Source: Propionicimonas sp.
GTDB taxonomy: Bacteria; Actinomycetota; Actinomycetes; Propionibacteriales; Propionibacteriaceae
Length of the DNA stretch: 64,000 nucleotides
Reading direction: 5' to 3'
Assembly (NCBI GenBank): GCA_013791955.1
Contig: VMSW01000007.1
Location: 496,001 to 560,000 of the forward strand
Position 1 is the stretch's first letter. The number at the start of each line of letters is the position of its first letter. The notes beneath the pieces were generated by a model that worked only from the letters and a program-made list of their open reading frames with translations, had not been told where the DNA came from and made no database searches. The position numbers and the translations under genes are program-made. This document shows, one piece after another, positions 50,135-59,503 of the stretch.

Positions 50135-50148
50135 CAGGCTTGGAAACC

Positions 50149-50409
50149 TCAGAGAGCGGCAGCCTTGGAGGCGATCGCCGACTTGCGGTTTGCGGCCTGG
50201 TTGGCGTGGATGACGCCCTTGGTAACGGCCTTGTCCAGGGAGCGGGTAGCGACCCTGGCCGCCTCCTGCGCCTTGGCGGTGTCGCCCTCGGCGACAGCCT
50301 CGTTGAACCTGCGGACGTTGGTGCGCAGGCCCGATTTCACGGCCTTGTTGCGCAGCCTGGCCTTCTCGTTGGTCAGGATCCGCTTCTTCTGAGACTTGAT
50401 GTTCGCCAC
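50149..50409 (-). CDS. rpsT: 30S ribosomal protein S20
   Basis: The 86-residue basic protein starts [20 protein letters not shown] and has the conserved [11 protein letters not shown] and [20 protein letters not shown] segments. It binds 16S rRNA in the small subunit. It is transcribed divergently from lepA and ends in a strong terminator. Monocistronic arrangement next to holA and lepA is usual in actinobacteria, apart from the inserted Ig-repeat gene. Confidence 0.98.
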   Translation of the reverse strand: MANIKSQKKRILTNEKARLRNKAVKSGLRTNVRRFNEAVAEGDTAKAQEAARVATRSLDKAVTKGVIHANQAANRKSAIASKAAAL

Positions 50410-50629
50410 TGGGCTTGCCCTTTTCGGTGGTTAGTTTGTGGTTGGCGCCGATTAGGCGCGACGTCGAACACTACCAAACCTCGCCGCTCACCCTCAAATC
50501 CGCCCTCGGCTAGGCCGGTCGTGGCCGCCTCTTGCCCTCAGTGTGGGGCTGTCCGGGGGTACGGATGGCAGGGGTCAAGGTGTGGTCACGGTATTCTGTC
50601 TCGGCTATCCCGAGCACCTAAGAAAGCGC

Positions 50630-52465
50630 ATGCCTACTCCCGTACCCGGCAAGACTCCTCCGGCGATGATCCGCAACTTCTGCATCATCGCGCATATCGA
50701 CCACGGCAAGTCCACCCTGGCCGATCGGATGCTGCAACTCACCGGGGTGGTGGACGCCCGCTCGATGCGGGCCCAATACCTCGACCGGATGGACATCGAA
50801 CGCGAGCGCGGCATCACCATCAAATCCCAGGCCGTCCGGATGCCCTGGAAAGTGGACGGCGCCGACTTCGTCCTGAACATGATCGACACCCCAGGTCACG
50901 TTGACTTCACCTATGAGGTGTCGCGCTCCTTGGCGGCCTGTGAGGGCGCCATCCTGCTGGTTGACGCGGCCCAGGGGATCGAAGCGCAAACGCTGGCCAA
51001 CCTTTATCTGGCGATCGGTGCCGATCTGCGCATCATTCCAGTGCTGAACAAGATCGACCTGCCCAGCGCCCAGCCGGAGAAGTACGCCGCCGAAATCGCC
51101 CATCTGATCGGCTGCGAGCCCGACGACGTCTTCCGGGTCTCGGCCAAGACCGGTGATGGCGTGCGGGAGTTGCTCGACCACGTGGTGGCCGACATTCCGG
51201 CCCCGATCGGTGATCCGGACGCGCCAGCGCGCGCGCTGATTTTCGATTCGGTGTATGACACCTATCGCGGTGTGGTCACCTACGTCCGGGTGGTTGACGG
51301 CGAGCTGAACCACCGCGAAAAGGTGTTGATGATGTCCACGAAGGCCACCCACGAGACTCTTGAAGTGGGGGTGATTTCGCCGGATCCGGTCAAATCGCCA
51401 GCACTCGGTGTCGGCGAGGTGGGCTACCTGATCACCGGCGTGAAAGAGGTCCGCCAGTCCAGGGTCGGCGACACCGTGACCATCGCCTCGCGTCCGGCCA
51501 CCAAAGATTTGGGCGGCTACCGGCCGCCGAACCCGATGGTTTATGCCGGGCTCTACCCGATCGACGGCGCCGACTTCCCGGTGTTGCGGGAGGCGCTGGA
51601 CAAGTTACAGCTCAACGACGCCGCGCTCACCTACGAGCCGGAGACCTCCGGTGCCCTCGGGTTCGGCTTCCGGATCGGCTTCCTTGGGCTGCTGCATATG
51701 GAGATCGTCCGGGAGCGCCTGGAGCGAGAGTTCAACCTCGATCTCATCTCCACCGCGCCGAACGTGGTCTACCGGGTGCTGATGGAGGACGGCAGCGAGC
51801 ACATCGTCACTAATCCCAGTGAATACCCAGAGGGCAAAATCGCCGACGTCTATGAGCCGGTAGTGCGGGCCACAATCCTGGCCCCGGCGGAGTTCATCGG
51901 CACCATCTTGGAGCTGTGTCAGACCCGTCGCGGTGAGCAACAGGGCCTGGATTATCTGAGTGAAGACCGGGTGGAGATCCGCTATCTGCTGCCATTGGCC
52001 GAGATCGTCTTCGATTTCTTCGATGCGCTGAAGTCGCGCACCAAGGGCTACGCCTCCCTCGACTACGACCAGGCCGGCGAGCAGGCAGCCAAGCTGGTGA
52101 AGGTCGACATCCTCCTGCATGGTGAGCCGGTGGACGCTTTCAGCTCGATCGTGCACACCGATGCGGCCTACGCCTACGGCGTGGCGATGGCCAAGAAGCT
52201 GAAGGACCTGATTCCGCGCCAGCAGTTCGAGGTGCCGATTCAGGCTGCGATCGGTTCGCGGGTGATTGCTCGCGAGAGCGTCCGCGCGATGCGCAAGGAC
52301 GTTTTGGCCAAGTGCTACGGCGGTGACATCACCCGCAAGCGCAAGCTGCTGGAGAAGCAGAAGGTTGGCAAGAAGCGGATGAAGATGGTCGGCCGCGTCG
52401 AGGTACCCCAGGAGGCCTTCGTGGCCGCGCTTTCCACCGGCGCCGAGGGCGAGAAAAAGAAGTAG
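50630..52465 (+). CDS. lepA: Elongation factor 4 (LepA)
   Basis: Start ATG 50630 ([11 protein letters not shown]) is preferred to the longer frame from 50543 because it is the usual N-terminus. The 611-residue GTPase has G1 AHIDHGKST, the switch region [11 protein letters not shown]3 DTPGHVDF, G4 NKIDLPSA and the LepA-specific C-terminal domain ([20 protein letters not shown]). It acts on the ribosome, promoting back-translocation or initiation under stress. hemW follows after 27 bases. Confidence 0.98.
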   Translation: MPTPVPGKTPPAMIRNFCIIAHIDHGKSTLADRMLQLTGVVDARSMRAQYLDRMDIERERGITIKSQAVRMPWKVDGADFVLNMIDTPGHVDFTYEVSRSLAACEGAILLVDAAQGIEAQTLANLYLAIGADLRIIPVLNKIDLPSAQPEKYAAEIAHLIGCEPDDVFRVSAKTGDGVRELLDHVVADIPAPIGDPDAPARALIFDSVYDTYRGVVTYVRVVDGELNHREKVLMMSTKATHETLEVGVISPDPVKSPALGVGEVGYLITGVKEVRQSRVGDTVTIASRPATKDLGGYRPPNPMVYAGLYPIDGADFPVLREALDKLQLNDAALTYEPETSGALGFGFRIGFLGLLHMEIVRERLEREFNLDLISTAPNVVYRVLMEDGSEHIVTNPSEYPEGKIADVYEPVVRATILAPAEFIGTILELCQTRRGEQQGLDYLSEDRVEIRYLLPLAEIVFDFFDALKSRTKGYASLDYDQAGEQAAKLVKVDILLHGEPVDAFSSIVHTDAAYAYGVAMAKKLKDLIPRQQFEVPIQAAIGSRVIARESVRAMRKDVLAKCYGGDITRKRKLLEKQKVGKKRMKMVGRVEVPQEAFVAALSTGAEGEKKK

Positions 52466-52492
52466 TACGGCCGCGCCACTAGGGTGGCCTCT

Positions 52493-53707
52493 ATGCCGTC
52501 TGCACCTCCCGAGGGTCTGCCCGCACCCGCGGACGGACGCCTACCCACTGCTGCGTTAGCCGGGCTGGGGGAGCGCGGATTCAGCCTCTACGTGCACGTG
52601 CCGTTTTGTGCCAGCCGCTGCGGCTACTGCGACTTCAACACCTACACCGCCGCCGAGTTGGGTGCGGCTCCGGGCGCGAGCCAGGACGCCTACCTGGCAG
52701 CGGTGCTGGCTGAGCTTGACCTGGCTGGTCGAGTGCTGGGGTCCGTGCCACCGGTGCAGAGCGTCTTCTTCGGTGGTGGCACCCCAACCATGTTGCCCGC
52801 ACCAGCACTTGGCGGGCTGTTGTCGGCGATCAAAGAGCGCTTCGAGTTGGCCCCGGAGGCGGAGATCAGCACCGAGGCGAATCCAGAATCGGTGGACGCT
52901 GCCTACTTGGAGCAGTTGGTGGCAGCTGGCTTCAACCGGCTCAGCTTGGGTATGCAGTCGGCCCGTCCAGCGGTGCTGGCGGTCTTGGAGCGACGGCACA
53001 CCCCCGGCCGGGTGGCCGAAGTCGTGCGGCAGGCCAGAGCGGCCGGATTCGGTTCGATCAGCCTCGATTTGATCTACGGCGCTCCCACCGAAAGTGCGGC
53101 TGACTGGCAGACGAGCCTGGAAACCGCGCTCAGTCTGAGTCCGGAGCACCTGAGCGCCTATTCGCTCACCATCGAGGACGGCACCCGCCTGGCCGCCCGG
53201 GTGGCCCGAGGGGAGGTCGCCGGTATCGACGAGGATCAGCAGGCCGATCGCTATCAGGTGGCAGAAGATGTACTAAGCGCTGCCGGCTATGCCAACTACG
53301 AGATCAGCAACTGGGCCCTTCCCGGCCAGGAGTGCCGACACAACCTGGCCTACTGGCGCGGCGATGATTGGTGGGGGCTAGGCCCGGGGGCGCATTCCCA
53401 TGTCGGCGGCGTGCGCTGGTGGAACGTGCGCCACCCGCGTGACTACACCGCCCGGATGGCTGGCGGATTGAGCCCGGCCCAGGGCCGGGAGGTATTGAGC
53501 ACCGAAGAACGCCACGTTGAGCGAGTTCTGCTGGGCTTGCGGCTGGCCGAAGGGTTGGATCTGGCCGAGCTGAGTCCGGTCGAGTCGGCACGGCTGGCCG
53601 GCCCGGTCACCGACGGCCTGGTAGCGCTGCGGGCCGGACGGGTTCAGCTGACCCAAGCCGGACGGTTGCTGGCGGATGGAGTAATTCGTCGCGTTTTGGA
53701 CATGTGA
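52493..53707 (+). CDS. hemW: HemW-like radical SAM protein (heme chaperone)
   Basis: The ~404-residue protein begins with a short Pro/Ala-rich stretch. The radical SAM cluster motif CASRCGYCDF (CxxxCxxC plus the extra HemW-type residues) follows in YVHVPFCASRCGYCDFNTY. FGGGTPTMLP, LSLGMQSARPAVLAVLERRH, LIYGAPTES and HNLAYWRGDDWWGLGPGAHS are HemN/HemW-family signatures. HemW carries heme to target proteins rather than acting as coproporphyrinogen dehydrogenase. ATG 52493 or GTG 52484 may be the start. It probably shares an operon with lepA. Confidence 0.93.
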   Translation: MPSAPPEGLPAPADGRLPTAALAGLGERGFSLYVHVPFCASRCGYCDFNTYTAAELGAAPGASQDAYLAAVLAELDLAGRVLGSVPPVQSVFFGGGTPTMLPAPALGGLLSAIKERFELAPEAEISTEANPESVDAAYLEQLVAAGFNRLSLGMQSARPAVLAVLERRHTPGRVAEVVRQARAAGFGSISLDLIYGAPTESAADWQTSLETALSLSPEHLSAYSLTIEDGTRLAARVARGEVAGIDEDQQADRYQVAEDVLSAAGYANYEISNWALPGQECRHNLAYWRGDDWWGLGPGAHSHVGGVRWWNVRHPRDYTARMAGGLSPAQGREVLSTEERHVERVLLGLRLAEGLDLAELSPVESARLAGPVTDGLVALRAGRVQLTQAGRLLADGVIRRVLDM

Positions 53708-53776
53708 GAGCGGTATCAGCACTCACCTGTCACAATGACAACGATTCGGTAACGCCCGGCCATAGTTGGTGACACC

Positions 53777-53792
53777 GTAACCGATCTGAGAC
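53777..53792 (+). promoter_or_regulatory. GlnR-like site GTAAC-N6-GAGAC upstream of the liv operon
   Basis: GTAAC-CGATCT-GAGAC differs at one position from the actinobacterial GlnR half-site pair GTnAC-N6-GAAAC. It lies 80 bases before livJ; a possible -10 (CAATAT) is at 53805. Nitrogen control of an amino-acid importer would make sense, but a single site in GC-rich DNA is weak evidence. Confidence 0.3.
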
Positions 53793-53871
53793 AAAGGGGT
53801 GCTCCAATATCCCCACGCCTTTCCATGCCCAACCTGGCGGGCTGGTAGGCGAAACGCTCACAGGAGGAAAA

Positions 53872-55077
53872 GTGAACAAGCGTACATTCAAGCTGGCTGG
53901 GGTTGCCATCCTGGCATCCACGCTGGCTCTCGCCGGCTGCGGCGCGCGTACCGATGCCGGTACCGGCGGCGCTACCGGCACCAAGGTGGCCAAGATCGGC
54001 GTTATCGTCCCGCTCTCGGGCGGCCTTTCGGCCATGGGTCTGGGCATCAAGAACTCGGTGGACCTGGCCATCAAGCAGGCCAACGCCAGCAACGCTATTC
54101 CCGGCTGGAAGCTGGAACTGGCAGCTGAAGATGATGCCGCTACTCCGGATGTCGGCAAGAACGCCGCCACCAAGCTGGCCTCAGATGATGCCGTCATCGG
54201 TGTCGTGGGCACCTTGAACTCTTCGGTTGCTCAGGTGGTGACCCCGGTGTTGTCTTCGGCCAACATCGTTCAGGTCTCCCCGGCCAACACCAACCCGAGC
54301 CTGACCAAGGGTGCGGATCTGACCAACCCGAAGCGGCCTTACGCCAACTACTTCCGGGTCTGCACCACTGACGCAGTCCAGGGCCCGTTCGCGGCTCAGT
54401 ACTTGCTCGGCGCTGGCATCAAGAAGGTCGCCACGATCCACGACAAGAAGTCTTACGGTCAGGGTCTGGTGGAGAACTTCGCCGCTGCGTTCAAGGCTGG
54501 CGGTGGCGAGGTCGTGGCTGCCGAGACCATCAACCCTGATGACAGCGACTTCTCCGCAGTCATCTCCAAGGTGAAGGCTGCTGGCCCCGACGCCGTTTAC
54601 TACGGTGGCGAGTACCCGCAGGCCGGTCCGTTGTCCAAGCAGATGAAGGCTGCCGGCCTGAAGGTTGCCCTGATGGGCGGCGACGGCATCTTCGATGCCA
54701 ACTTCATCAAGTTGGGCGGCACCGCCGGTGACCTGGCCACCTCGGTCGGCGCTCCGGTTGAGACCCTCGATTCGGCCAAGGCGTTTGTTGAGGCTTACAA
54801 GGCCGCAGGCTTTGCTGAGGGCTACTCCGCCTATGGCGCCTACGGTTACGACGCTGCCAACTCGATCATCGCGGCGCTGAAGACCAGTCTGGCTTCGGCG
54901 GCCGACGCCAAGTCGGCTCGTTCGGCCACCGTAACCGCGATCTCTGCGGTCAGCTTCGAAGGCGCTACCGGCAAGGTCGGCTTCGATGAGTTCGGTGATG
55001 CGGTTTCCCGCGTGCTGACGGTCTACAAGGTCACCGATGGTGAGTGGAAAGCCGAAAAGACCGGCGAACTGAAGTGA
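53872..55077 (+). CDS. livJ: Branched-chain amino acid ABC transporter, substrate-binding lipoprotein
   Basis: GTG 53872 follows AGGAGG. The 401-residue protein has a lipoprotein signal (LALAGC, lipid on Cys23), then a type I periplasmic-binding fold: KIGVIVPLSGGLSAMGLGIK, LVENFAAAFKAGGGEVVAAE, GPDAVYYGGEYPQAGPL and YGYDAANSII. It captures leucine/isoleucine/valine or a related amide-type ligand outside the cell and delivers it to LivHM. The ligand cannot be read from sequence. A strong hairpin after its stop probably lowers expression of the rest of the operon relative to this gene. Confidence 0.93.
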   Translation: MNKRTFKLAGVAILASTLALAGCGARTDAGTGGATGTKVAKIGVIVPLSGGLSAMGLGIKNSVDLAIKQANASNAIPGWKLELAAEDDAATPDVGKNAATKLASDDAVIGVVGTLNSSVAQVVTPVLSSANIVQVSPANTNPSLTKGADLTNPKRPYANYFRVCTTDAVQGPFAAQYLLGAGIKKVATIHDKKSYGQGLVENFAAAFKAGGGEVVAAETINPDDSDFSAVISKVKAAGPDAVYYGGEYPQAGPLSKQMKAAGLKVALMGGDGIFDANFIKLGGTAGDLATSVGAPVETLDSAKAFVEAYKAAGFAEGYSAYGAYGYDAANSIIAALKTSLASAADAKSARSATVTAISAVSFEGATGKVGFDEFGDAVSRVLTVYKVTDGEWKAEKTGELK

Positions 55078-55083
55078 TCTAGT

Positions 55084-55125
55084 GACCCGTTGGCGCCCAT
55101 CCACTTGGGTGGGCGCCAACGGGTC
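55084..55125 (+). terminator. 16-bp stem hairpin between livJ and livH
   Basis: GACCCGTTGGCGCCCA pairs perfectly with TGGGCGCCAACGGGTC across a 10-base loop, 7 bases after the livJ stop and 23 bases before livH. No T-run follows. Such structures often stabilise the binding-protein mRNA and limit read-through to the permease genes. Confidence 0.7.
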
Positions 55126-55148
55126 ATTGACGCAGGAGGGGCTGCGAG

Positions 55149-56144
55149 GTGGAACTTTTCTTCCAACAGCTAATTAACGGGCTGTCGTTGGGCGCGCTGT
55201 ACGCGTTGATCGCGGTGGGCTACACCGTGGTCTACGGCATCGTGCAACTCATCAACTTCGCCCATGGCGAGATCTTCATGATCGGCGCCTTTGGCGCCTT
55301 CGCCACCTGGACGGTGATGGGGCGACCGGCCGACTGGCCGGCGACTACGGCGCTGCTGGTGCTGCTGCCGCTGATGATGATTGGCGGCATGGTGGCCGCG
55401 ATCGCAGTCGCGGTGGCCACGGAGCGGTTCGCCTACCGTCCATTGCGTGGCGCGCCGAGACTCGCGCCGCTGATTTCGGCCATCGGGGTCTCGGTCTTTC
55501 TGCAGGAGTTGATCAGGCTCTTCTTCGGCACCAACCCCTTCATTCCGTCGAGTTCGTGGCCGGTCAGGATTCCCGGTTGGCCTGATGCCAAGAGCGCGGT
55601 GCCCTTTCCGTCGGTGACCGGCATTAGCGGCGAAATCATCTCCATTGGGGGAGTGACCATCCAGATGCCCGCCGTCTTCACCCTCGGCGCACTGGCGATC
55701 TGCACCGTCTTCCTCTGGTACTTCGTCAATAGGACCAAAACCGGGCGGGCGATGGTCGCCACCTCCCAGGATCCGGATACGGCTCGGCTGATGGGCATCA
55801 ACGTTGATCGGGTGATCGTGTCGGCCTTCGCAGTCGGTGCAGCCCTAGCCGCGATCGCTGGCGTTGCCCACGGATTGCGTTACGGCAACATTGACTTCCG
55901 GATGGGCTTCCTTGCCGGGTTGAAAGCATTCACTGCGGCAGTGCTGGGCGGTATTGGCAATATCAACGGCGCTGTCGTTGGTGGCCTGGTGCTGGGCGTT
56001 GCTGAGGCCATGGCGACCACGTTCATCCCCGGCCAGTTCGGCAGCTCAGCCTGGAAGGATGTCTGGGCCTTCGTGCTGCTGATCATGGTGTTGGTGTTCC
56101 GACCGCAAGGCCTGCTGGGCGCCAAGGTGGTGGATCGAGCATGA
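55149..56144 (+). CDS. livH: Branched-chain amino acid ABC transporter permease LivH
   Basis: GTG 55149 is preceded by CAGGAGGGG. The 331-residue membrane protein has LivH features: LFFQQLINGLSLGALYALIAVGYTVVYGI, INFAHGEIFMIGAFGA, AYRPLRGAPRLAPLISAIGVS and LKAFTAAVLGGIGNINGAVVGG (the coupling region). It forms the membrane channel with LivM. Its stop overlaps the livM start by 4 bases. Confidence 0.95.
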   Translation: MELFFQQLINGLSLGALYALIAVGYTVVYGIVQLINFAHGEIFMIGAFGAFATWTVMGRPADWPATTALLVLLPLMMIGGMVAAIAVAVATERFAYRPLRGAPRLAPLISAIGVSVFLQELIRLFFGTNPFIPSSSWPVRIPGWPDAKSAVPFPSVTGISGEIISIGGVTIQMPAVFTLGALAICTVFLWYFVNRTKTGRAMVATSQDPDTARLMGINVDRVIVSAFAVGAALAAIAGVAHGLRYGNIDFRMGFLAGLKAFTAAVLGGIGNINGAVVGGLVLGVAEAMATTFIPGQFGSSAWKDVWAFVLLIMVLVFRPQGLLGAKVVDRA

Positions 56145-57871
56145 GAGCGATCATTCCTGACGCGCTGAAGCTCCAACTCCGCTACCCGGCTCGCGCTGTT
56201 GGCATCCTCGGCGCCCTCGCGATGGCCGCCGCAGTCTTCATGCCGTGGGCCTACGGTCCTGGGGCGCTCGACAACATGACCCTTTGGGCCTCGCCGTCGC
56301 CGCTTCAGTTGTTCTTCGGCGTGTTGGCGCTGCTGGTGTTGGCGCTGCTGGCTATTCCGCTTGTTGGTAAGCCGAAGCTCGGCCGTTGGGCGCACATCTT
56401 GGCTTGGAACACCAGCGCGAAGACGTCCGCCATTTCGGCGCTGGCGATGGCCGGGGTCGCCGCGATCGCTATCGCGATCGAGCTTGGGGGCGTGGTAAAC
56501 CTGGATCCCGGCGCCTGGGTAGCACTGGTCGGCGGTGTGCTCGCGGTGACGGCCACATTGTTCCTACCCGATTCGCCGCCGCCGAGTCTGGAGCGGGTCA
56601 AGAGCGCCAAGTGGCTGCAGATCACGGGCATCGCCCTTGGGATGGCCGCAGTGCTGTTTGGGGCTGCCTACGGGTTGGGCCTTTCCGATGCCGGCGCATT
56701 CCTGACCTTTGCTGCCTTCCTGGTGGGCCTCGTGTTGATTCTGCGTCAGTTCGGCGTCTTTGATTGGTTGAGCATCGCCGCGGCCAATAACCGCCAGGTG
56801 TTGGTGTTGTCCGCGTTCACGGTCGCCTTCGCCTTCCCCTTCACCCAAGATGGCTCTGACGCAACGATGTCGGTGGCCGCACAGGTGCTGATCTTCGCCG
56901 CCACCGCACTGGGGCTGAACATTGTGGTTGGCCTTGTTGGGCTGCTGGACCTTGGCTATATCGCCTTCCTGGGGGCGGGGGCCTTCACCGCGGCGGTGCT
57001 GTCGGAGTCAGCCTTCGCCACGATCGATTTCCACCCACCGTTCGTCATCACCGTGCTGATTTCGGGCGCTGTTGCGTCGCTGCTCGGTTTGGTGATCGGC
57101 GCACCGACCCTGCGGGTCTCGGGTGACTACCTGGCCATCGTGACCCTGGCCTTCGGTGAGATCTTCCGGATCACCATGAACAACCTCGACGGCAACGATG
57201 GGCCCAACCTGACCCACGGTTCCAACGGCATTCCGGGCATCCCAGATCTAAGCCTGCTCGGTTTCGACTTTGGTCAACCGCACGTGATCCTGGGCATCGA
57301 CATCGGTCGTTTTGCGAACTACTACTGGCTGATGCTGCTGGTGATGGGCCTGATCATCGTGGTGTTCACCAATCTGAATCACTCCCGAATCGGCCGCGGC
57401 TGGGTGGCGATCCGCGAAGACGAGCTGGCCGCTGAAGCGATGGGCGTCAATACCTTCGCCCTCAAGCTGCTGGCTTTCTCCGGTGGCGCCTTCCTGGCTG
57501 GAGTGGCCGGCGCCGTCAAAGCTCACTACGACGTCTCAGTCACCCCTGATCAGTACGTCTTCCTGGAGTCGGCCTTCTTGCTGGCCGCCGTCGTGCTCGG
57601 CGGTATGGGCACGGTGGCCGGTGTGCTGATCGGCGCCACGATCTTGAAGCTGCTGCCGGAGAAACTGCGCTTCTTCTCCGATTACCGGCTGTTGCTGTTC
57701 GGCTTGTTGATGGTTGTGATGATGCGCTTCCGCCCGGAGGGCATCGTGGCCGACGAGCGTCGCCAGTTGGAGTTCCACGACGACAGCGAGGAGCTTGCTG
57801 ATGAGGTCGAAGAAGAGCTGATCGCCCACCACGCCCATCTGAACCCGGATCGGGAGGTGTTTGAGCTATGA
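56141..57871 (+). CDS. livM: Branched-chain amino acid ABC transporter permease LivM, long form
   Basis: The 576-residue product carries the LivM core from about residue 210 (ALGLNIVVGLVGLLDLGYIAFLGAGAF, GDYLAIVTLAFGEIFRITMNN, GRGWVAIREDELAAEAMGVN, SAFLLAAVVLGGMGT). About 210 extra N-terminal residues form six or so additional helices with a short proline-rich loop. Canonical LivM is about 320-420 residues, so this is an extended form. It overlaps livH and livG by 4 bases each. The acidic C-terminal tail (DDSEELADEVEEEL) is also longer than usual. Confidence 0.93.
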   Translation: MRAIIPDALKLQLRYPARAVGILGALAMAAAVFMPWAYGPGALDNMTLWASPSPLQLFFGVLALLVLALLAIPLVGKPKLGRWAHILAWNTSAKTSAISALAMAGVAAIAIAIELGGVVNLDPGAWVALVGGVLAVTATLFLPDSPPPSLERVKSAKWLQITGIALGMAAVLFGAAYGLGLSDAGAFLTFAAFLVGLVLILRQFGVFDWLSIAAANNRQVLVLSAFTVAFAFPFTQDGSDATMSVAAQVLIFAATALGLNIVVGLVGLLDLGYIAFLGAGAFTAAVLSESAFATIDFHPPFVITVLISGAVASLLGLVIGAPTLRVSGDYLAIVTLAFGEIFRITMNNLDGNDGPNLTHGSNGIPGIPDLSLLGFDFGQPHVILGIDIGRFANYYWLMLLVMGLIIVVFTNLNHSRIGRGWVAIREDELAAEAMGVNTFALKLLAFSGGAFLAGVAGAVKAHYDVSVTPDQYVFLESAFLLAAVVLGGMGTVAGVLIGATILKLLPEKLRFFSDYRLLLFGLLMVVMMRFRPEGIVADERRQLEFHDDSEELADEVEEELIAHHAHLNPDREVFEL

Positions 57872-58728
57872 GCAGCAATCCGGACGAGAGCGGCGTTGGC
57901 GTGAATGCTGGCGAAGTGTTGTTGGACGCCCACAACGTGACCATGCAGTTCGGCGGCTTGCGCGCGGTCAACGATGTCAGCCTGCGAGTGCATACCGGTG
58001 AGATCGTCGGTCTGATCGGGCCCAACGGGGCTGGCAAGACCACCTTCTTCAACTGCCTGACTGGTTTGTACAAGCCCACTGCTGGCTCGGTGGAGTTTCT
58101 CGGAGAACCGCTACCTCCCAAGCCCCGGCTGGTCGTGCGGGCGGGCATGGCCCGTACCTTCCAGAACATCCGGCTGTTCCACAACATGACCGCCATTGAG
58201 AACGTGATGGTCGGCATGTATTCCCGCACGCAGACCAACGCGATCGATGCGATCTTCCGGCTGCCCAGGCATCGCCGCGAGGAGCTCGCCTCAACCAAGC
58301 GGGCCAAAGAGTTGCTCGATTTCGTGGGCCTGACTGGCTCGGGTGATTCACTGTCGCGCAACCTGCCCTACGGCGACCAGCGGCGCCTAGAGATCGCTCG
58401 CGCCCTGGCCACTGACCCAAAGCTGTTGTTGTTGGACGAGCCGACGGCCGGCATGAACCCCCAGGAGACCCGGCAGGCCGAGGAGTTGATCTTCAAGATT
58501 CGTGACCTCGGCTTGGCCATCTTGGTGATCGAGCACGATATGCGGTTCATCTTCAACCTCTGCGACCGGGTGGCCTGCCTGGTGCGCGGTGAGGTGTTGG
58601 TCGAGGGCACCGGCAAAGTCGTACAGAACGATCCGCGAGTGATCGAGGCCTACATCGGTGCGCCGGCCACTGAGCCAGATTGGCAGCAGCCGGGGGACCG
58701 CCCCGGGGAGGGGGTTGCAGATGCTTGA
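57868..58728 (+). CDS. livG: Branched-chain amino acid ABC transporter ATPase LivG
   Basis: The 286-residue ATPase has Walker A GPNGAGKTTFFN, a Q-loop in FQNIRLF, the signature LPYGDQRRLEIARAL (YGDQRR in place of LSGGQ, as in LivG proteins), Walker B LLLLDEPTAGMNP and the H-loop VIEHDMRF. It powers the LivHM channel. Its start overlaps the livM stop and its stop overlaps the livF start by 8 bases. Confidence 0.95.
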   Translation: MSSNPDESGVGVNAGEVLLDAHNVTMQFGGLRAVNDVSLRVHTGEIVGLIGPNGAGKTTFFNCLTGLYKPTAGSVEFLGEPLPPKPRLVVRAGMARTFQNIRLFHNMTAIENVMVGMYSRTQTNAIDAIFRLPRHRREELASTKRAKELLDFVGLTGSGDSLSRNLPYGDQRRLEIARALATDPKLLLLDEPTAGMNPQETRQAEELIFKIRDLGLAILVIEHDMRFIFNLCDRVACLVRGEVLVEGTGKVVQNDPRVIEAYIGAPATEPDWQQPGDRPGEGVADA

Positions 58729-59428
58729 GATCAAGCAGATGGTGGTCGCCTACGGCCGCGTCAATGCTGTCAAGGGCATCGACTTCACCGTCGAGAAGGG
58801 CCAGGTGGTCAGTCTGCTTGGCACCAATGGTGCTGGCAAGTCGACCACCCTGCGCGCGATTTCGGGCCTGCTGAAGCTGGTCTCCGGCGAGATTTGGTTC
58901 GAGGGTGAGCGCATCGATGGGTTGCCCGCACACAAGATCGTGGAGCGCGGCATCGCGCAGTCGCCAGAGGGTCGACGGCTGTTCCGGCAGATGTCGGTGG
59001 AGGACAACCTGAAACTGGGCGCCTACTCGCGCAAAGACAGTTCCGGTATCCGCTCCGATATGGACCGGATCTACGATCTGTTCCCGGTGCTGGGGGAGCG
59101 TCGCACGGAAGCGGCTGGCCTGTTCTCCGGTGGCGAACAGCAGATGCTGGCCATCGGTCGGGCGATGATGAGCCAGCCGAAGTTGCTGATGCTTGATGAG
59201 CCGTCGATGGGGTTGAGCCCGATCATGACCCAAACCATCATGAAGACCATTCGTGACCTTCAGTCTGATGGGGTGACCATCTTGCTGGTGGAGCAGAACG
59301 CCCAAGCCGCGCTTAGCCTGGCCGACCGCGGCTACGTGCTTGAAGTGGGTCACATCATGTTCTCCGACACTGGCGCTGCGCTGCTGGGCGATGACCGGGT
59401 GAAGCGCGCCTACCTCGGCGCCGACTAG
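58721..59428 (+). CDS. livF: Branched-chain amino acid ABC transporter ATPase LivF
   Basis: The open frame begins at 58658, but ATG 58721 (MLEIKQMVVAYG), after a GGGGAGGGG stretch, is the normal LivF start. The 235-residue ATPase has Walker A GTNGAGKSTT, the signature FSGGEQQMLAIGRAMM, Walker B LLMLDEPSMGLSP and the H-loop LVEQNA. It completes the transporter. The ATG lies inside the last codons of livG, so translation is coupled. Confidence 0.95.
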   Translation: MLEIKQMVVAYGRVNAVKGIDFTVEKGQVVSLLGTNGAGKSTTLRAISGLLKLVSGEIWFEGERIDGLPAHKIVERGIAQSPEGRRLFRQMSVEDNLKLGAYSRKDSSGIRSDMDRIYDLFPVLGERRTEAAGLFSGGEQQMLAIGRAMMSQPKLLMLDEPSMGLSPIMTQTIMKTIRDLQSDGVTILLVEQNAQAALSLADRGYVLEVGHIMFSDTGAALLGDDRVKRAYLGAD

Positions 59429-59503
59429 GTCCTTCCGGCTCGGCTGACTGCGGTTCGGGCGCGTCCGCTCGGCCCAGGGCGTCACCGCTCCTAGGCTGGC
59501 CCA

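Noticed and set aside
49976-50148. Riboswitch (c-di-AMP type) before the Ig-repeat gene
   Set aside because: GCCGGGGATACAGC recalled part of the motif, but the rest of the conserved core could not be found.
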